Shown here one piece after another: positions 37,045 to 46,262 of a stretch of 64,000 nt of DNA (position 1 is its first letter; every line of letters begins with the position of its first letter). Position numbers and translations under genes: made by a program. The stretch is from Campylobacterales bacterium (GTDB lineage: Bacteria > Campylobacterota > Campylobacteria > Campylobacterales > QNZT01). The stretch lies in assembly GCA_024278835.1 (NCBI GenBank), contig JAJRSK010000029.1, positions 91,031 through 155,030 on the forward strand. Direction: 5' to 3'. The notes beneath the pieces were generated by a model that had not been told where the DNA came from, did no database searches, and saw only the letters and a list, made by a program, of their open reading frames with translations.

Positions 37045-37740
37045 TTGTTTTTATATCAAAATGAAAATGGCTTTTTATTTAACTCTGATAGCCATTTTTT
37101 ATACGATTTTATTGGACAATTTCAGCCAAGAGGCAAACTCTTAGATATCGGTTGTGGTTGTGGGATACTTGGTTTGCTAGTAGCGCGAGACTTCAAAGTA
37201 CACCTTCACAGCATCGATGAACAAGAACACAACATCTTCTTAACAACACAAAACGCAAGGATCAATAAACTCCCTATCCACATCTATCATGATAACTTTC
37301 TCAGCCAGAACTTTAGCGATAAGTTTGACTTCATCATCTCCAATCCACCCTACTATCATGATGGTGTCAGTAAGTCTGATAATAGTGTGATGCATATCAG
37401 CCGCTACAATGAGCATCTGCCTTTAAAATCCATGATACAAAAAGTCAATCAAATCATCACACCAAGAGGACACTTCATCTTCTGTTACGATGCTAAGCAA
37501 ATCCAAGCAATCATGGTAGCGTTAGATTATTTTAAATTTAATGTCGAAGATATCCGTTTTGTGCATGGTACAAAAGGGAAACCTGCGCAACTTATCATGA
37601 TACACGCCAGAAAAGGCTCTAAGGCACTTACGTCCATCCACCCTCCTCTTATTCATTTTGAAGATGGAGAAAATACAAAAGAAGCAAAAAATATTTACCA
37701 AAAGACAAGGACATATAGTATAAAATGCAAAATAACATGA
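37045..37740 (+). CDS. tRNA1(Val) (adenine37-N6)-methyltransferase-like protein
   Basis: 231 aa SAM-dependent methyltransferase of the TrmN6/YfiC type. Motif I is LLDIGCGCGILGLLVA and the adenine-N6 motif is NPPYY. Begins with TTG: the SD AAGGGG at 37031-37036 is 8 bases upstream, and the nearby ATG at 37040 is out of frame and leads to an early stop. Its last bases overlap the next gene by 16. Contains TATCATGATA at 37285 (read Tyr-His-Asp) and 37593 (Ile-Met-Ile). Confidence 0.85.
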   Translation: MFLYQNENGFLFNSDSHFLYDFIGQFQPRGKLLDIGCGCGILGLLVARDFKVHLHSIDEQEHNIFLTTQNARINKLPIHIYHDNFLSQNFSDKFDFIISNPPYYHDGVSKSDNSVMHISRYNEHLPLKSMIQKVNQIITPRGHFIFCYDAKQIQAIMVALDYFKFNVEDIRFVHGTKGKPAQLIMIHARKGSKALTSIHPPLIHFEDGENTKEAKNIYQKTRTYSIKCKIT

Positions 37741-38105
37741 CAAAAGAAGGCTTTAACTTCACATTTAATCCAAATGCCTGTGAGACCTGCGAAGGTAACT
37801 GTTGCATCGGAGAGAGTGGCTATATCTGGGTGACACCTACAGAGATAAAAGCGATAGCATCACATATAGGGTTGGACGAAGAGACTTTTCGACTTTCTCG
37901 CCTACGTAAAGTTGGGTATCGTTATTCTCTCAAGGAAAACAAGCTGGATGAAAGTTATGAATGTGAGTTTTTTGATAAAAGCAAACGGCAATGCACTATT
38001 TATGATGTGCGCCCTAGCCAGTGCAGGACTTTCCCATTTTGGGATTATTTTAAAGAACATATGAGAGAGGTAGAAAAAGAGTGTCCAGGTATTATGCGTT
38101 TATAA
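37725..38105 (+). CDS. YkgJ-type Cys-cluster protein
   Basis: 126 aa with the CxxCxxxCC-like pattern (CETCEGNCCIGESGYIW) and later CxxY-R-xxC (RQCTIYDVRPSQCRTFPFW), the UPF0153/YkgJ zinc- or iron-cluster family. Function in the cell not known. Overlaps the genes on both sides, so it is part of the trmN6-like to trpC operon. An ATG four codons further is an alternative start. Confidence 0.85.
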   Translation: MQNNMTKEGFNFTFNPNACETCEGNCCIGESGYIWVTPTEIKAIASHIGLDEETFRLSRLRKVGYRYSLKENKLDESYECEFFDKSKRQCTIYDVRPSQCRTFPFWDYFKEHMREVEKECPGIMRL

Positions 38106-39367
38106 TTTTTATACTATTTTTTACGGGTTGTGCGGTCAAAAGTGCTAGTGATTTTATCGCACCAACTCTCACACCAAATAGTATCAACAACAACTTTAAT
38201 GAAGCTGATCTCTACCTACTCTACGCCCTCGATGCGCAGTATAGGCAAGAGCATGATAAAGCATCTATCTATTTTGAAAAACTCTATGATGCCAACAAAG
38301 AACCTCTTTATATGCATGAAGCCATCAGAAATCGTATCCTCTTAAAAGATTATAAAGAGATAAAAAGACTATTAGACAAGTCCCTTCCTTTACATCCAAA
38401 CGATGCCACGCTTAAACGGTATTTAGCCGCTTATCATATAGATATGCACCACTACAAAGAGGCACAAACCATCCTTAAAAGCCTTATCTCTCAAGAGAAC
38501 GATGCTAGTGACAAAGAACTTTTAGCCTCTACACAACTAGGACTTGGTCAGACAAAAGAGGCGTTGCAGTATTACGAAAAAGCATACAAAAAAGAAAAAT
38601 CTGCCAAAGCCCTTGTCACCTTAGTCAATATCCTCTATTATAACTTAGACAAAAAAGAAAGAGCCAAAAAACTACTGCATTCACATATAGATTTTATAGG
38701 ATGTGACGAAGCTGTCTGCTATAAACTTTTAGAGATTTATCAGAAAGAGAAAGATATCAAAGGGCTTGTGAAAACGGCTGAAAAGCTACATGCCAAAACA
38801 GGAAAAATAGAATTTGCCAAGATGATTTTGGAGATTTACTCTTATGAAAAAAATTATGATGGAGCTATTGCATTTTTAGAAAAGTCTAAAATCGATGATG
38901 GGGCATTGCTAGAACTCTATGTCTTAAAAAAGAAGTTTAAGAAAGCGGCAAAGTTGGCCAAAAAGCTCTATAATGAGACTCAAGACTTGCATTTTCTAGC
39001 CCAAATGGCGATGATAGAGTATGAAACAGGTCCACATCCTAGCTCAAAAAAAGTTTTAAAAAGTGTACAAAAAAAGTTTCAAAAAGTAGTCAAAACCTTA
39101 GATGACCCCTCTTACAATAACTTTTATGGCTATATCTTGATTGATCAGGATATCAATGTGACTGAGGGTATGAAACTCATCCAAAGGGCTTTAGTAAAAG
39201 CACCAAATGCCCCTTACTACATAGACTCTTTAGCTTGGGGGTATTATAAACAGGGTGAATGCCAAAAGGCTTACGATACCATCTACCCTATCATGATAAT
39301 GGTCAAAGAGCCAGAGATAAAAGAACACTATGAGAAAATAAAAGCATGCAAAGAAGGAAAAAAGTGA
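38081..39367 (+). CDS. TPR lipoprotein
   Basis: 428 aa beginning with GTG: a short signal peptide ends in the lipobox FFTGC, so it is lipid-anchored. The rest is built of TPR helices (for example [60 protein letters not shown]). Probably a periplasmic scaffold for outer-membrane or secretion assembly; target unknown. It overlaps the previous gene by 25 bases and the trpC start by GTGA. TATCATGATA at 39289-39298. Confidence 0.85.
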   Translation: MSRYYAFIIFILFFTGCAVKSASDFIAPTLTPNSINNNFNEADLYLLYALDAQYRQEHDKASIYFEKLYDANKEPLYMHEAIRNRILLKDYKEIKRLLDKSLPLHPNDATLKRYLAAYHIDMHHYKEAQTILKSLISQENDASDKELLASTQLGLGQTKEALQYYEKAYKKEKSAKALVTLVNILYYNLDKKERAKKLLHSHIDFIGCDEAVCYKLLEIYQKEKDIKGLVKTAEKLHAKTGKIEFAKMILEIYSYEKNYDGAIAFLEKSKIDDGALLELYVLKKKFKKAAKLAKKLYNETQDLHFLAQMAMIEYETGPHPSSKKVLKSVQKKFQKVVKTLDDPSYNNFYGYILIDQDINVTEGMKLIQRALVKAPNAPYYIDSLAWGYYKQGECQKAYDTIYPIMIMVKEPEIKEHYEKIKACKEGKK

Positions 39368-40149
39368 TACTTGATGATATACTAAAAAAGACAAAAGAAG
39401 ATGTAAAAAAGAGAGAAAAAGAGTTTTCTCTTGACTGGTTAGGACGCTCCTTAGCCTTTAACCCCTACGCCCCACGCGATGTCAAAGAGTACCTCGCTTC
39501 TACAAAAGAAGACCCTTACAAAATCATCGCCGAAGTAAAAAAAGCAAGCCCTAGCAAGGGAGTCATCCGAGAAGATTTTGATCCTCTCTTTATCGCACAA
39601 GAGTATGCCAACGCCAATGTTGATATGATTTCAGTCCTTACAGAACCTCACTTTTTTCAAGGAAACTTAGAGTACCTTACGGGGATTAGACGTTATGTAC
39701 CTACGCCTCTACTTCGTAAAGATTTTATATTTTGTGAGTATCAACTTGTTGAATCACTAGCCTATGGTGCAGATTGTGTCTTACTCATCGCCAAGATGCT
39801 TAGTAAAAAAGAGCTCAAAGATTTACTCAACTATACATGGCACTTAGGGATGAATGCCCTTGTTGAAGTGCATGATAAAGAGGATTTAAAAAAAGCTATC
39901 TATGCCGGTGCTGATATCATCGGTGTAAACCATAGAAATCTTGATACCTTTGAGATGGATATGAGCCTCACTGAAAAGCTCATGCCACTCATTCCAAATG
40001 GTAAAATTATCGTCGCAGAAAGCGGTATCAATGACAAAGAGACTATCGTGGAACTACATAAAATCGGTGTTGATGCCTTTTTGATTGGGGAGCATTTCAT
40101 GCGCCAAGAGAATATCTGTGAAAGTGTCAAAACACTCAAAGATGTCTAA
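39364..40149 (+). CDS. trpC: indole-3-glycerol phosphate synthase
   Basis: Closes the indole ring in tryptophan synthesis. 261 aa TIM barrel with [47 protein letters not shown] and VAESGI. The start is taken as GTG 39364 ([12 protein letters not shown]), with AAGGA 5 bases upstream and a GTGA overlap with the lipoprotein stop; an ATG 18 bases earlier only adds a basic leader. It is not fused to trpF. The end overlaps dctQ by 8 bases. Confidence 0.94.
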   Translation: MILDDILKKTKEDVKKREKEFSLDWLGRSLAFNPYAPRDVKEYLASTKEDPYKIIAEVKKASPSKGVIREDFDPLFIAQEYANANVDMISVLTEPHFFQGNLEYLTGIRRYVPTPLLRKDFIFCEYQLVESLAYGADCVLLIAKMLSKKELKDLLNYTWHLGMNALVEVHDKEDLKKAIYAGADIIGVNHRNLDTFEMDMSLTEKLMPLIPNGKIIVAESGINDKETIVELHKIGVDAFLIGEHFMRQENICESVKTLKDV

Positions 40150-40642
40150 ACTCGTTAGCCTCATTGAAGCAGTAGTACGATTTTTTGCACGCCTTTCAGG
40201 GGTACTAGTGATATTTTTAAGCCTACTTATCCTCTACCAAGCTATCAACCGCTACCTCTTTAACGACTCTTCTATCATGATAGGGGAGTTACAATGGCAT
40301 CTCTTTGATATCATCTTTTTACTCGGACTCTCTTATACACTTCAAAGTGATAAACATGTCCGTGTTGATATCTTTTATGCCCATTTTTCACCAAAAACAA
40401 AAGCCATCATCAACATCGTCTCGCAACTCTTTTTAATCCTACCCTTTGTCGCTATCATCCTCTATAGTGGCTATACCCTCGTTGAAATGTCTTATCTGCA
40501 AGGTGAAATCTCCTCAGATCCAGGCGGACTCACGCACCGCTACCTTATCAAGGCGATGATTCTTGTAGGGTTTGTGCTTTTGGGCTTACAATCTCTTGCA
40601 GAAGTTTACAAAAATATCATGATAATCAAGGATAAAAAATGA
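40142..40642 (+). CDS. dctQ: TRAP transporter small permease (DctQ)
   Basis: 166 aa with four membrane helices and the DctQ-family centre [20 protein letters not shown] and HVRVDIFY. Start 40142 is chosen ([11 protein letters not shown]): it overlaps the trpC stop by 8 bases; an upstream ATG lies within trpC. Together with DctM it moves organic acids or similar anions, using a Na+ or H+ gradient and a periplasmic binding protein (DctP), which is absent from this neighbourhood. TATCATGATA at 40273 and 40615. Confidence 0.9.
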   Translation: MSKLVSLIEAVVRFFARLSGVLVIFLSLLILYQAINRYLFNDSSIMIGELQWHLFDIIFLLGLSYTLQSDKHVRVDIFYAHFSPKTKAIINIVSQLFLILPFVAIILYSGYTLVEMSYLQGEISSDPGGLTHRYLIKAMILVGFVLLGLQSLAEVYKNIMIIKDKK

Positions 40643-41925
40643 TAGGTATCTATATGTTTGTGACTGCCTTGATACTCTTGCTTATCGGTTTTCCTGTGGC
40701 TTTTGCCTTTGGTTCAGCAGCTATTTTCACTGCCTATTTTGCCCCTGATGTAGGGATAGAAGTCTTTAATCTTCTCCCTTCTCGCATCTATGGCATCATG
40801 CAAAACTTCAACCTTATCGCCGTGCCACTCTTTATCTTTATGGGACTGATACTTGAAAAAAGCAAAATAGCCGAATCGATGCTACTCTCTATCGGGAAAC
40901 TTTTTGGTTCTGTGCGTGGTGGGTTGGCTATCTCTACGGTATTGGTTGGGTCGGTGTTGGCAGCAAGTACAGGGATAGTTGGGGCATCCGTTGTGATGAT
41001 GAGTGTGATTTCTCTTCCTATCATGATAAACCACGGCTACGCGAAATCCCTCGCCTCTGGTACCATCGCCGCCTCAGGCACCCTCGGACAAATTGTGCCA
41101 CCTTCTATCGTCTTAATCATACTCGGAGATGTGATGAGTGTGGATGTTGGTTCACTCTTTCGCGCTGCCTTAGCACCTGCTTTGCTACTCATAGGACTCT
41201 ATATCCTCTATATCCTCATCGTCTCTCAGCTAAATCCCAATATCGCGCCTGCTATCATCGATAAGAGCAGTAAAAAAGAGGTGATATTCTCTGCTATCAA
41301 AGCACTCATCGCCCCAACCCTGCTTATCATGATAGTGCTAGGTAGTATCTTTATGGGGATTGCCACGCCTACAGAGTCAGCTGCTTTTGGGGCGATTGGG
41401 GCGATTGTTTTGACCTTGCTAAATGGCTCTTTTCACTTTGACACCCTACAATATGCCGCGATGGAAACTGTCAAGATGACTGCGATGATATTTATGATTC
41501 TCATCGGAGCAACGGCATTTTCACTGGTTTTTAATGAGTCGGGTGGTGCCGATGTGGTGTTAGCATTTTTCTCAGAAGATATCGCTAGTAAATGGAGCTT
41601 TATCTTTATCGCGATGCTTGCTATCTTTATCTTGGGATTTTTTGTCGATTTTTTAGAGATTACCTTTATCATTATCCCTATCTTGGTTCCTATCCTTACT
41701 CACTTTCATATCGACCCACTTTGGTTTGCTATCCTTGTGGCGATGAATCTGCAAGCCTCTTTTCTCACCCCACCCTTTGGCTTTGCCCTCTTTTACTTAA
41801 AAGGTGCTGCAGGAGATAAGGTAAGTACGGGTGATATTTACAAAGGGGTCTTGCCATTTATCGCATTGCAGTTATTGGCACTTGGCATATTGATGATGTT
41901 TCCAGAGATTGTGAGACTTTTTTGA
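40639..41925 (+). CDS. dctM: TRAP transporter large permease (DctM)
   Basis: 428 aa, about 12 membrane segments. Family stretches: LLIGFPVAFAFGSAAIFTAY, SGIVGASVVMM (as TGIVGASVVMM), GTLGQIVPPSIVLIILGDV and ATPTESAAFGAIGA. Overlaps dctQ by ATGA. Last gene of this operon. Two TATCATGATA copies (41019, 41325) fall in transmembrane Ile-Met-Ile. Substrate cannot be told without the missing DctP. Confidence 0.93.
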   Translation: MIGIYMFVTALILLLIGFPVAFAFGSAAIFTAYFAPDVGIEVFNLLPSRIYGIMQNFNLIAVPLFIFMGLILEKSKIAESMLLSIGKLFGSVRGGLAISTVLVGSVLAASTGIVGASVVMMSVISLPIMINHGYAKSLASGTIAASGTLGQIVPPSIVLIILGDVMSVDVGSLFRAALAPALLLIGLYILYILIVSQLNPNIAPAIIDKSSKKEVIFSAIKALIAPTLLIMIVLGSIFMGIATPTESAAFGAIGAIVLTLLNGSFHFDTLQYAAMETVKMTAMIFMILIGATAFSLVFNESGGADVVLAFFSEDIASKWSFIFIAMLAIFILGFFVDFLEITFIIIPILVPILTHFHIDPLWFAILVAMNLQASFLTPPFGFALFYLKGAAGDKVSTGDIYKGVLPFIALQLLALGILMMFPEIVRLF

Positions 41926-41939
41926 TATTTATATAAATA

Positions 41940-42188
41940 CTAACTGTCAACTAACTCACTTACTGTCACATCTAGTACTTTGGCTATTTTGTAAAGTTGC
42001 TCCAAATTAAAATGCTTGCCATACTTGCTTAATTCCGCTTTGGCAATATGTCCTACAGAATTATGTTCTATAGATAGTGCTAATGCCATTTGTGTAAAAT
42101 TCTTTTCTTTTCTAATTCTCTTAACATTTTCACCAATTTTTTTATAAAAAGTATTTAATTCTTCATCAGAAAAATGCACTATCTTCAT
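41940..42188 (-). CDS. XRE-family helix-turn-helix regulator
   Basis: 82 aa from ATG 42188, chosen because AGGA lies 6 bases upstream; an earlier ATG would start within the operator. A HTH_3 domain covers about 20-80 (RIRKEKNFTQMALALSIEHNSVGHIAKAEL), ending LDVTVSELVDS. Convergent with dctM (14 bases between stops) and divergent from a small unknown gene, with ATGTCC/GGACAT sites in the shared promoter region. A repressor of itself and the neighbour is the natural reading. Low GC compared with flanking genes. Confidence 0.85.
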   Translation of the reverse strand: MKIVHFSDEELNTFYKKIGENVKRIRKEKNFTQMALALSIEHNSVGHIAKAELSKYGKHFNLEQLYKIAKVLDVTVSELVDS

Positions 42189-42220
42189 TAATGTCCTAGA
42201 GGGTAATTTTAATGTAAGTT

Positions 42221-42226
42221 TATAAT
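42221..42226 (+). promoter_or_regulatory. -10 box in the divergent XRE promoter region
   Basis: TATAAT in AAGTTTATAATAGATAG; used rightwards it would start transcription around 42233, just before the operator palindrome. On the opposite strand the same bases give a weaker TTATAA for the XRE gene. Confidence 0.4.
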
Positions 42227-42242
42227 AGATAGAATTCTTATT

Positions 42243-42262
42243 AAATGTCCTATTGGACATTT
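42243..42262. promoter_or_regulatory. operator palindrome of the XRE pair
   Basis: AAATGTCC-TATT-GGACATTT, perfect 8-bp arms, between the two divergent genes. A second half-site TTAATGTCC is at 42188-42196 directly over the XRE start codon. Typical size and place for an XRE dimer site. Confidence 0.65.
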
Positions 42263-42286
42263 AGGTATTATTTAAAGGAATATGTC

Positions 42287-42535
42287 TTGAAAAATAAAAT
42301 TTTGAATGATTTAAATTTAAAGAAAAACTTGTGTTTTAACCAAATAGTAGAAACTGACAGCACTATACATATTACTAAATCAAAAATACAAGTTGGTTCA
42401 ACAGTTGAAATTAGAGAAATCTGTAATATACAAAAAATATTAGCAAAATATCAAGATAAAAGTAGTATCGCCATTTCATTGGATGAAGTAATCATCACAT
42501 TTATTACTCCACAAACTAAATACCTCAATAGTTAA
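42287..42535 (+). CDS. small unknown protein divergent from the XRE gene
   Basis: 82 aa from a TTG at 42287, with AAAGGA 7 bases upstream; a GTC/ATG alternatives upstream have no ribosome site. No family recognised. The sequence is mixed alpha/beta (HITKSKIQVGSTVEIREICN, AISLDEVIITFITP), without membrane segments or obvious catalytic motif. Base use is markedly AT-rich. With the divergent regulator it could be a toxin-antitoxin-like or regulatory pair, or a remnant of a mobile segment; none of these is proven. Confidence 0.55.
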   Translation: MKNKILNDLNLKKNLCFNQIVETDSTIHITKSKIQVGSTVEIREICNIQKILAKYQDKSSIAISLDEVIITFITPQTKYLNS

Positions 42536-42540
42536 CGATT

Positions 42541-42569
42541 TGATTTTGCTTCATATCGAGGCAAAATCA
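42541..42569 (+). terminator. hairpin after the small unknown gene
   Basis: TGATTTTGC and GCAAAATCA form a perfect 9-bp stem with an 11-base loop, 5 bases after the stop. No T run follows. It also lies behind ddl on the other strand, but 79 bases past that stop. Confidence 0.4.
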
Positions 42570-42647
42570 TGCAGGACTAACTGGTTAATTCAAATGATTT
42601 TAACAAAAAGATGGAGCAAAAGCAAATCGCCATAGGGAAGCTGAAAG

Positions 42648-43685
42648 CTACTTCCCCTTGGCTTGTTGAATCGAGTGAATATACTGATAATCAATCGCGA
42701 TTATCTTCTCTTTTGGCAGATATTTTGAGAGTGCTTTTAGCACCTCAGAAAAATCATCAAAAAGATAGTTTGCCATGCTCCCTGGAATAGGATTTATCTC
42801 ATTGAGTAAAATCTTTCCATCAACAACAAAAAAGTCACATCGTATCAATGCCCCTTCAAAAAGCTTCCCATAGACGGTTTGAAACGTTTTTTTGAGATTC
42901 TCTTCTAGGTAAGCATCAATATCCGCAGCTTGTACTCGTGAAGTGCGTGAAAAATCTAAATACTTTTTATCAAAGTCTAAAAATTCCTCTTTTTGTGGCT
43001 CTTCCACCATCGAGAGGATAAATTCTCCCGCTTTACATCCAGCAACATTATACTCTTTGACACCCTCGATAAATGGCTCCACCAATACCTCATCATCAAA
43101 TTCATACGCCACATCAAGTGCATACTCTAACTCACCTTCACTTCTGACGATACTCACACCGATAGAAGATCCCAAGCGAAGGGGTTTGATGATAACAGGA
43201 TAAGAGAGTGATATCTTATAAGCACCTTTTTTCAAGACTTCATAGTCTACAGTTTCAACGCCGATTGACTGTGCATATAACTTGGTATAAAGTTTATTAA
43301 AACTAAGCACGCCAGCATCGGTGCGAGGGCCGATAAATGGCACGTTAAAAAAAGTAAGCATCGATGCCAAGACACCATCTTCGCCATCCCCACCATGCAC
43401 AACATTGAGAAGGAAGTCAAAGTCAAGTTTTTTCTCTTTCATGAGTGACTTTTGAAAAAAACCACCATTTTTCAGGGTAAGTTTTGGAGACTTTTTATAC
43501 GCTCCTGAGGAGAAAAGCTTAGAGGTTATCTCTTTTGTTGATATGAGATAAAATTCACGATGCTTGTCACAAAATATATACGAGATAGGCATATCCAGTA
43601 CATCTTTTAGTGCGATAGCACTCACGATACTTATCTCATGTTCATAACTCACGCCGCCAAATAGTATTGCACATTGTTTGCTCAT
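42648..43685 (-). CDS. ddl: D-alanine--D-alanine ligase
   Basis: Makes the D-Ala-D-Ala dipeptide of peptidoglycan. 345 aa ATP-grasp enzyme with CAILFGGVSYEHEISIVSA, VVHGGDGEDGVLASMLTF (HGxxGEDG), KPLRLGSSIGVSIV and LLNEINPIPGSM. ATG comes 8 bases after the ruvA stop; ruvA-ddl order as I recall from Campylobacter. Confidence 0.95.
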   Translation of the reverse strand: MSKQCAILFGGVSYEHEISIVSAIALKDVLDMPISYIFCDKHREFYLISTKEITSKLFSSGAYKKSPKLTLKNGGFFQKSLMKEKKLDFDFLLNVVHGGDGEDGVLASMLTFFNVPFIGPRTDAGVLSFNKLYTKLYAQSIGVETVDYEVLKKGAYKISLSYPVIIKPLRLGSSIGVSIVRSEGELEYALDVAYEFDDEVLVEPFIEGVKEYNVAGCKAGEFILSMVEEPQKEEFLDFDKKYLDFSRTSRVQAADIDAYLEENLKKTFQTVYGKLFEGALIRCDFFVVDGKILLNEINPIPGSMANYLFDDFSEVLKALSKYLPKEKIIAIDYQYIHSIQQAKGK

Positions 43686-43693
43686 TCTTACCC

Positions 43694-44251
43694 TTACTTG
43701 CTTAGTTTTTTTAATGCTTCTTTGATGAGCGTGGAAGTATCACCCGCCTTGATACCAGAGAGTGCCTTTTTGATACTCTCTTTTTTAAAGCCCAAACTCT
43801 CTAGTGCCATCGTCGCTTCACCCATCGAGACAGAAGTGCTATCTTCATCCACACCCAAGTTAAAATCTCCTAATTCTACCAAAATACGCTTAGCACTCTT
43901 AGTACCAATACCCGGCACCATTTTTATCGCGGCCACATCTTGCCCCATGACAGCCGCTTGGAAACTCTCAGGCGTAAACGTTGAACAGATTGCCAACGCG
44001 GTACTTGGTCCCACGCCATTTATCTTTATCACCCTATCAAACATGGTTTTTTCATATTCTGAGATGAAACCAAAAAGTGTGTGTGAATCTTCTTTGACAA
44101 TGAGTGTTGTATGTAAAGTAATTTCTTTAGTATCGATAGAAGCGGAGCAGTGAAGAGAAATTTTAACAGCGTATGTCAGACCAGAAGGGGTTTTCAAATG
44201 TAAGAGAGTGGGTTCTTTTTTAACCACCTCTCCTGAGATTGCGATTATCAT
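43694..44251 (-). CDS. ruvA: Holliday junction branch-migration protein RuvA
   Basis: DNA-binding tetramer that loads RuvB on Holliday junctions. 185 aa: OB-fold (MIIAISGEVVKKEPTLLHLK), two helix-hairpin-helix motifs (INGVGPSTALAI, VPGIGTKSAKRILVEL) and the small C-terminal domain. The ATG is within a TATCATGATA (44246-44255). Confidence 0.95.
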   Translation of the reverse strand: MIIAISGEVVKKEPTLLHLKTPSGLTYAVKISLHCSASIDTKEITLHTTLIVKEDSHTLFGFISEYEKTMFDRVIKINGVGPSTALAICSTFTPESFQAAVMGQDVAAIKMVPGIGTKSAKRILVELGDFNLGVDEDSTSVSMGEATMALESLGFKKESIKKALSGIKAGDTSTLIKEALKKLSK

Positions 44252-44261
44252 GATAGAGGGT

Positions 44262-46157
44262 TTATCCTTGTCGTTTTACTTGAAACTCCCCATCTTCCGT
44301 TGATTGTAAAGACAATGTCTCCAACATATCACCCTCTTTGGCTAAAAAAGAGACTTCGACTGGAGGATCCAGTAACTTATAGATGACTTCGTTGAACTCT
44401 TTCCAAACAGATTTATTGATAACTTTTGCCTCATATACAGAAGCGTTGAGTTCTGTTAACAACTCTTGAAGTGAAGTTTTTTGTATCTTAGCATCTTTTA
44501 ACTCTTTTAATAATGAATTGTGCTTTTTGATACGCTCTTGATGATCTTTAAGTTTCAAAATCAATCCCGAAGGTGGTTTTACACCAGCGGCCTTCAACTC
44601 TTTTACCTTCAAATTGATATCTCTAATATTTTGATCTTCTTGCAGTATCTTATCTCTATATCTTTTGACCTCTTTGGCATACTTTTTCACCTCACTATCA
44701 AGTGCTGTAATCTTTGAGATATAAGATTCATTTTTTTCATGATAACCCCGTTGTACTCTGGCATCGATGATAAATTTATTACCATTTCCTTCAACTTCAT
44801 CTATCTCTATATGATGAGAGGCATAGACCATGGCATTGGAGAGTACTTTTTCTATATAGACTTCTTTTGCTTCTATCTCACCGCCAAAAAGTTGTTTAAC
44901 ACGTACGATATCTCCCACTATTTTTCCACCTTCTAAGATATCCACTTCTACTACATCACCCTCTGCATACCCCTTATGGAGATTGATTTTGATATCGCCT
45001 GCGATAATTTTTGCGCTTTGGTGTGTTTGACCCTCTATCTCTACTTTATTGGCTTTGATTTCTGCGCTATTGGCGACATTGCCCACTACTTTTATCTCGG
45101 ATGTGTCTATCTTCATCCCTGCCCCAACTGCATCAGATGTTGAATCACTCTGCTTAACGGTGATTTTAATATTTTTATCTTGTCCTACATTGATAGAACC
45201 TGTTGATTTTAAGCTCACTGAATCCACGATATATTCATCTTTTATCTCAAATTCATGCTCTTTTTCTTCATAGACATAACCATCTATTTTTGCGATATAA
45301 AGGATACTATCTTCATTCTCTTGTATCTCAAAATCATCACTTACTTTGATAGGCGCCATCTCAGTTGAGAGCTCCACCATCGCTTCATCGATAAGTTCAC
45401 CCTTGCAGTTTCGTCCTTTTCTTGCTTCAACTTTTTTCCTCACTTCGATAATCACCTTGCCACTCTTTGCACCCATCATGGCAGAGTGTTCATCTAGCTC
45501 ACCTTCCGTATTTTCACGGTAGTGATAAATCACCTCTTCACCACCTGCATTGATGACATCATATCCACGACAGATATCAAAAGTGATATTTTCCGTGATA
45601 GCGCCATTCACTCTTATCGCTGATACTATCTTATGGACACCCTCTTTTATACCGCCTTCCATACAACCTAAGATGAGCCCTATTTTTGCTTTTTTTCGGT
45701 CTAATTCTGCTAATATCTCACCTTCTAAACCATCAAAGTACTGTAAATCCTCCTGAGGTTTCACCCTGGCTTGAATCCGTGTCAATGCCTTGTTGCCCCC
45801 AATAGCGATGGAAATAGGGAATTTTGAAGAGGCATCTTTTTGAAAAACTTCAACTTTTAACTCTTGATAAAGTGCCATATCTGGATGCGTAAAATGCACT
45901 TTTGTATATATCTCATTTTTGTTGAGTTCTGTCACCTCTTTATAGACATCTCCTTTAGCGAGTTTATAAAAAGTTTTATAGGAGAGGATTTTAAAATCTA
46001 GTTTTTTCACCGAAATACCATTTTTCTTTGCAAGTTCGGCCAAGTCTTTAGTAAGGTTTTGCGTTGTTAGTGTTTTTTTTTCAAAAGAGGCAGCTGCCTC
46101 TGCAACGACTTCTTCTTCAACAGCCGCAGCTTTTTTACCTTTAAATAGTTTAAACAT
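44262..46157 (-). CDS. DUF342/FapA-family protein
   Basis: 631 aa from ATG 46157 (MFKLFKGKK), with GAGAATGGA upstream; an ATG 48 bases earlier is not preferred. Central right-handed beta-helix-like repeats (GSINVGQDKNIKI, VVGNVANSAEIKANKVEI, GEIEAKEVYIEKV) are typical of the FapA/DUF342 polymer-forming family, flanked by an N-terminal globular part and a C-terminal coiled coil (about 500-600). Related proteins act in cell polarity, flagellar placement or envelope organisation; no firm function. Followed by ruvA after 10 bases. Confidence 0.85.
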   Translation of the reverse strand: MFKLFKGKKAAAVEEEVVAEAAASFEKKTLTTQNLTKDLAELAKKNGISVKKLDFKILSYKTFYKLAKGDVYKEVTELNKNEIYTKVHFTHPDMALYQELKVEVFQKDASSKFPISIAIGGNKALTRIQARVKPQEDLQYFDGLEGEILAELDRKKAKIGLILGCMEGGIKEGVHKIVSAIRVNGAITENITFDICRGYDVINAGGEEVIYHYRENTEGELDEHSAMMGAKSGKVIIEVRKKVEARKGRNCKGELIDEAMVELSTEMAPIKVSDDFEIQENEDSILYIAKIDGYVYEEKEHEFEIKDEYIVDSVSLKSTGSINVGQDKNIKITVKQSDSTSDAVGAGMKIDTSEIKVVGNVANSAEIKANKVEIEGQTHQSAKIIAGDIKINLHKGYAEGDVVEVDILEGGKIVGDIVRVKQLFGGEIEAKEVYIEKVLSNAMVYASHHIEIDEVEGNGNKFIIDARVQRGYHEKNESYISKITALDSEVKKYAKEVKRYRDKILQEDQNIRDINLKVKELKAAGVKPPSGLILKLKDHQERIKKHNSLLKELKDAKIQKTSLQELLTELNASVYEAKVINKSVWKEFNEVIYKLLDPPVEVSFLAKEGDMLETLSLQSTEDGEFQVKRQG

Positions 46158-46249
46158 TCCATTCTCTCTTTTACTATATAATAATCTATCCACTATTATC
46201 GTCAAAAATGAAATTATCTTAAATGCGCACCCCTTAAAGCAGATTTTAC

Positions 46250-46255
46250 TATACT
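46250..46255 (+). promoter_or_regulatory. -10 box next to the murJ start codon
   Basis: TATACT in TTTTACTATACTCAC, 7 bases before the murJ ATG, with no ribosome site between. Suggests a leaderless or very short 5' end. Confidence 0.4.
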
Positions 46256-46262
46256 CACATTT

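Noticed and set aside
40085-40142. Longer DctQ starting within trpC
   Set aside because: The added residues are not membrane or family sequence, and the start at 40142 gives the usual length and coupling.
42570-42647. tRNA remnant or attachment site beside the XRE island
   Set aside because: No cloverleaf, no T-loop GGTTC and no flanking direct repeat could be found.
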